Shown here: piece after piece, positions 7,008 through 9,770 of the stretch
Position numbering within the stretch: the stretch's first letter is position 1
How the letters are laid out: each line of letters begins with the position of its first letter
Origin: Rikenellaceae bacterium
GTDB lineage: Bacteria; Bacteroidota; Bacteroidia; Bacteroidales; Rikenellaceae
Reading direction: 5' to 3'
DNA length: 9,770 bases
Assembly: GCA_020859875.1 (NCBI GenBank)
Contig: JAJBVJ010000208.1
Location: 1 to 9,770 of the forward strand
The notes under the pieces: generated by a model
The model's input: only the letters and a program-made list of their open reading frames with translations
The model's database searches: none
Told to the model about the DNA's origin: nothing
Position numbers and translations under genes: made by a program

Positions 7008-8186
7008 TCAGACCAGCCCCTCTTCCAGGCAGGCCTTATGGAGCTGTTCGAGCGCCTGTTTTACAAGGGCGCGGCGGGTGGCGAGATTCATCCGGGCGTG
7101 GTGCAGCCCTTCGCGGCCGAAGGTGCGCCCGTCGTTCAGCCCCAATCCCGCTTTTTTTGTGAGGAATTCCTGCAGTTTTTCCCCCGGCATGTTCCATTTC
7201 GAGAAGTCGAGCCACATCAGGTATGTTCCCTCCAGCGGGTAAGTCCCCACCGACGGGATATTACTGGCTATGAAATCCCTCACCAGTTCGTAGTTGCCGT
7301 AGAGGTAGGGTCGGAGTTGGTCGAGCCACTCCTCCCCCTGGTTGTAGGCGGCCGTAAGGGCCACGTTTCCAAAACTATTTCCTTCGATGGTGTGGGTGGC
7401 GCCGAGCACGGCAGCATACCTTTCGCGCATCTTTTGATCGGGGATTATCGCCACCGAGGTGCTGAGGCCGGCTATATTGAAGGTCTTGCTCGGGGCAATG
7501 AGGGTCACCGTCCGCCGGGCTATTTCCGGCGACAGGGATGCCATATGTATATGGGGGTGTCCGTCGAAAACCAGGTCGGAATGAATTTCATCCGCGACAA
7601 TAATAACGTCGTGCTTTACGCACAGTCGGCCTACTTTTTCCAGCTCCTCGCGGATAAATACCCGTCCCGAAGGATTGTGCGGATTGCAAAGCAGGAAAAC
7701 CTTTGCGCCCTCCAGCTTCCGGTCGAGATCCTCGAAGTCGATCCCGAAGGTGCCGTCGCTCACAACGAGCGGATTTTCCACGAGCGTTCGCCCGTTTTCG
7801 CGGACGGTACCGGCGAAGGGCGGATAGACGGGTGGCTGGATAACCACACGGTCGCCCTTTTTAGAGAAGGCTCTCTGGGCGAATACCAGCCCGGCTACGA
7901 CCCCCGGAGTATAGACCATCCACTCCTTTTGGGTTTTCCAACCGCTGCGCCGCCCGATCCAGCCGCTGACCGCTTCGAAAAAACCGTCTCCCCGAAAATC
8001 GTATCCGTAAACTGCGTGTTCGGCACGGTTTTTAATGGCACGGGTGATGCATGGAGCCACTTCAAAATCCATATCTGCGACCCACATCGGTATCACGTCC
8101 CCGCGCCCGAAGAGCTCCGTGCGCTTATCCCATTTGTAGCACGAAGTACCACGGCGGTCTGTCTCCTTGTCGAAATCGAACTTCAT
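7008..8186 (-). CDS. patB: PLP-dependent C-S lyase/aminotransferase, MalY/PatB family
   Basis: The 392-residue product is a fold-type I pyridoxal-phosphate enzyme. The N-terminus (RRGTSCYKWD, then MWVADMDFEVAP near 34-45) is typical of the MalY/PatB group, whose members cleave cystathionine or cysteine S-conjugates (beta-elimination). NPHNPSGR at 168-175 contains the cofactor-contacting Asn171, DEIHSDL at 199-205 holds the Asp that pairs with the pyridine nitrogen, and SKTFNIAGL from 233 contains the Schiff-base Lys234. Arg365 in HHARMNLA is the likely substrate-carboxylate ligand. Length is normal and nothing is missing. A role in methionine/cysteine metabolism (cystathionine to homocysteine) is the usual family role; substrate choice cannot be read from sequence, and no sulfur-pathway neighbour helps. 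The start ATG at 8184-8186 lies about 33 bases after the predicted transcription start; only a weak AGCAG precedes it. Confidence 0.9.
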   Translation of the reverse strand: MKFDFDKETDRRGTSCYKWDKRTELFGRGDVIPMWVADMDFEVAPCITRAIKNRAEHAVYGYDFRGDGFFEAVSGWIGRRSGWKTQKEWMVYTPGVVAGLVFAQRAFSKKGDRVVIQPPVYPPFAGTVRENGRTLVENPLVVSDGTFGIDFEDLDRKLEGAKVFLLCNPHNPSGRVFIREELEKVGRLCVKHDVIIVADEIHSDLVFDGHPHIHMASLSPEIARRTVTLIAPSKTFNIAGLSTSVAIIPDQKMRERYAAVLGATHTIEGNSFGNVALTAAYNQGEEWLDQLRPYLYGNYELVRDFIASNIPSVGTYPLEGTYLMWLDFSKWNMPGEKLQEFLTKKAGLGLNDGRTFGREGLHHARMNLATRRALVKQALEQLHKACLEEGLV

Positions 8187-8224
8187 CTGCTGATAATTAT
8201 ATTTATCGAACCTGAATTGCGATG

Positions 8225-8256
8225 CAAATATAATAAATAATCATACCTTTGTTAAA
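8225..8256 (-). promoter_or_regulatory. Promoter of the C-S lyase gene
   Basis: The + strand CAAATATA (8225-8232) reads TATATTTG on the - strand, a full -7 TAnnTTTG match. Exactly 20 bases upstream, TAAA at 8253-8256 reads TTTA, three of four bases of the -33 TTTG. The predicted start is near 8219-8221. This promoter overlaps that of the divergent gene. Confidence 0.65.
8244..8251 (+). promoter_or_regulatory. Promoter -7 element of the pseudouridine synthase gene
   Basis: TACCTTTG at 8244-8251 is a full TAnnTTTG match and is identical to the lon -7 element. A TTTG -33 element at the normal spacing is absent; the nearest similar bases are ATTG at 8216-8219, 24 bases away. The predicted start is about 8255-8258, giving a leader of roughly 20 bases before ATG 8278. 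Confidence 0.65.
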
Positions 8257-8277
8257 GGTAAAACACTTAATGTAGAG

Positions 8278-9726
8278 ATGAAAGAAGACGATCCCAAAAC
8301 TTCCGTAGAAGAAAGGGAAAAGGCACAACAGCCGCAGGACGTTTCCCGTCGGGACGACTCGAAACCGCAGAACACCGATGCCGTTTCACGCTTCGGAAAA
8401 GACAAGCGCAAAAGGATTACCCGGGTCGAGAAAGCCCCCGGGAGGTATGAAGGCGGCCGGGAAGGCAGTCCTTCGCAAGGCACCGAGCAGAGGCGTTCGT
8501 TCAATCCCAATTTCACCCCGGACAACAAACTCCGAAGCGGAGGTTCTTCCTATAACCGCAGTGACAGCGGTTACGGCAAACCTGCCCGCGACGACAATTA
8601 TAACCGCAGCGGTTACCGTGACGGCGCCCCCGAGCGAAAACCCTACGGCTCGGGCGGATACAACAAAGACAACCGCCAGCCCTACAAACAGGGCGGCTAC
8701 AATACGGACGACCGTAACCGCGAAGGCGGCTACGGCAAACCCCGTAACTACGGTGGCGACACCCGCCCGAGGGAGGGCGGATATAAACCCAAACCATACG
8801 GGCAGAGGGACAGCAAACCCTACGCAGGCGGCGGCCAACGGCCGGCCGGGGGCCGTTATCAGGGCACAGACCGCCCCGGCGGCCGTCCTTCGACGGGCGG
8901 GAAATACCCCGCGGGCAGCAACCCGAAATATAACAGGGCCGGAGGGCAGGGCTATAACGCCCGCCGTAACGATCCCGAGAATTACCCCAAATATCCCCGG
9001 GGAAAACAAGAGGCCGAGATAAGGCTCAACCGTTACATTTCCATGTCGGGTATCTGCTCCCGGCGCGAAGCGGACGAACTCATTGCCAAGGGTGTGGTTA
9101 CGGTAAACGGTGATATAGTGACCGAAATGGGTGCCAAGGTGCAGCCGGGCGACGTGGTTCGCTATAACGGCAATATAATTCGGGGAGAGAATAAGGTTTA
9201 TATTGTGATGAACAAACCCAAGGGCTACGTCACTTCGCTCGACGATCCCCATGCCGAAAAGACCGTCATGGATATTCTAGGCAGTGCAGTCAAAGAGCGG
9301 GTTTACCCGGTCGGAAGGCTCGACAAGAATAGCCTCGGGGTGCTGCTGATTACAAACGACGGGGATATGACCAAAAAGCTGACACACCCCTCTTTCGAGA
9401 AGAAAAAGATCTACCAGGTGGCCCTCGACAAGGCACTATCTCCGGCCGACAGGGATGCCATCGCAGCCGGCATCGAACTGGAGGACGGATTCATCAAAGC
9501 CGACAATATCGACTACGTGAACGACGACCCCCGGGAAGTAGGTATTGAGATACACTCGGGGCGCAACCGCGTCGTCCGGCGCATTTTCGAACACTTCGGC
9601 TACCAGGTGCAGAAGCTCGACCGCGTCTATTTCGCCGGCCTTACCAAGAAAAACCTCAAGAGGGGGGCCTGGCGCTTTTTGAATCCACGTGAAGTGGCGG
9701 CGCTCCACAGCGGGCAGTACGAATAA
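8278..9726 (+). CDS. rluB: RsuA/RluB-family rRNA pseudouridine synthase with long Gly/Tyr/Arg-rich N-terminal tail
   Basis: The 482-residue product has three parts. Residues 1 to about 245 are charged, then low-complexity and rich in Gly, Tyr, Arg, Asn and Pro, with GGY units at 126, 139, 150 and 167; this part should be disordered. Residues about 248-297 form an S4 RNA-binding domain (IRLNRYISMSGICSRREADE). The rest is the pseudouridine synthase domain: NKPKGYVTS at 312-320, GRLDKNSLGVLLITNDG from 346 with catalytic Asp349, and the C-terminal GRNRVVRRIFEHFGY motif from 428. The S4 domain and motifs place it with RsuA, RluB and RluF, not RluE, which lacks S4. RluB acts on U2605 of 23S rRNA in E. 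coli; that target is assumed here, and the symbol is a best guess within the family. ATG 8278 follows a short leader with a weak ribosome site. The gene is divergent from the C-S lyase gene. Confidence 0.9.
   Translation: MKEDDPKTSVEEREKAQQPQDVSRRDDSKPQNTDAVSRFGKDKRKRITRVEKAPGRYEGGREGSPSQGTEQRRSFNPNFTPDNKLRSGGSSYNRSDSGYGKPARDDNYNRSGYRDGAPERKPYGSGGYNKDNRQPYKQGGYNTDDRNREGGYGKPRNYGGDTRPREGGYKPKPYGQRDSKPYAGGGQRPAGGRYQGTDRPGGRPSTGGKYPAGSNPKYNRAGGQGYNARRNDPENYPKYPRGKQEAEIRLNRYISMSGICSRREADELIAKGVVTVNGDIVTEMGAKVQPGDVVRYNGNIIRGENKVYIVMNKPKGYVTSLDDPHAEKTVMDILGSAVKERVYPVGRLDKNSLGVLLITNDGDMTKKLTHPSFEKKKIYQVALDKALSPADRDAIAAGIELEDGFIKADNIDYVNDDPREVGIEIHSGRNRVVRRIFEHFGYQVQKLDRVYFAGLTKKNLKRGAWRFLNPREVAALHSGQYE
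8539..9003 (+). repeat. Degenerate coding repeats for Gly/Tyr/Arg-rich tail
   Basis: Within the pseudouridine synthase gene, codons for about residues 88-242 repeat short irregular units such as GGCGGCTAC and GGCAAACC, encoding GGY, YGKP, NRSGY and RPGGR-like motifs. Spacing between the four GGY units is 13, 11 and 17 residues, so this is compositional drift of a low-complexity segment rather than an exact tandem array. The reading frame stays open through it. Confidence 0.7.
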
Positions 9727-9761
9727 CGGTGAATTTATACCGGAGTATTTTTGTTATTTTT
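9727..9761 (+). terminator. Possible weak terminator after the pseudouridine synthase gene
   Basis: Immediately after the TAA stop, CGGT (9727-9730) can pair with ACCG (9739-9742) over an eight-base loop, followed by T runs at 9747-9752 and 9756-9761. The stem is only 4 bp, so the call depends mainly on the T runs and the window ends shortly after. Confidence 0.3.
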
Positions 9762-9770
9762 TCCATAAGG

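Noticed and set aside
6972..8240. A 422-codon + strand open frame opposite the C-S lyase gene
   Set aside because: It starts inside the terminator hairpin and covers a gene with all PLP-enzyme motifs on the other strand; no promoter or domain supports it.
8386..9252. A 288-codon hydrophobic-looking open frame antisense to the pseudouridine synthase gene
   Set aside because: The Ala/Val-rich translation is the complement of Gly/Tyr/Arg-rich codons in the tail; it has no start signals of its own.

Overview
The window looks like chromosome of a Bacteroidota species, most likely in the order Bacteroidales. GC content is fairly high in the genes and drops sharply in the gaps between them. Three observations point this way: a lipoprotein whose acceptor cysteine is followed by an acidic SDDD stretch, a surface-export signal of this phylum; Bacteroidota-type promoter elements (-7 TAnnTTTG, in one case with a -33 TTTG) ahead of several genes; and mostly weak Shine-Dalgarno sequences. 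The high GC would fit a Rikenellaceae/Alistipes-like genome, but that is inference.

Layout from left to right. Bases 2-43 are the last 13 codons of a protein on the + strand that resembles the C-terminus of MsbA-like ABC transporters. An AT-rich gap of about 260 bases follows, then a + strand surface-lipoprotein gene (303-1286) closed by a strong hairpin terminator. Next comes valS on the - strand (1554-4178), converging on the lipoprotein gene, with its own terminator-like hairpins. A 333-base gap (4179-4511) holds a probable valS promoter and leader on the - strand and a well-formed lon promoter on the + strand. lon (4512-6938, 808 residues) converges on a MalY/PatB-family C-S lyase or aminotransferase gene (7008-8186, - strand), and the two share a perfect 18-bp inverted repeat as a bidirectional terminator. 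A 91-base divergent region with physically overlapping promoters separates the C-S lyase gene from an RsuA/RluB-family pseudouridine synthase gene (8278-9726, + strand). That enzyme carries a roughly 245-residue Gly/Tyr/Arg-rich tail before its S4 domain.

The genes are mainly housekeeping functions: tRNA charging, protein quality control, sulfur amino acid metabolism and rRNA modification. Each appears to be its own transcription unit, with alternating orientation and terminators or promoters in the gaps; no multigene operon is visible. I see no mobile element, CRISPR array, RNA gene, phage gene or defence cassette, and no convincing undescribed system. The points most worth a second look are the overlapping divergent promoters, the very short lon leader that fixes its start, the disordered tail on the pseudouridine synthase, the structured valS leader and a possible decayed gene at 61-258.
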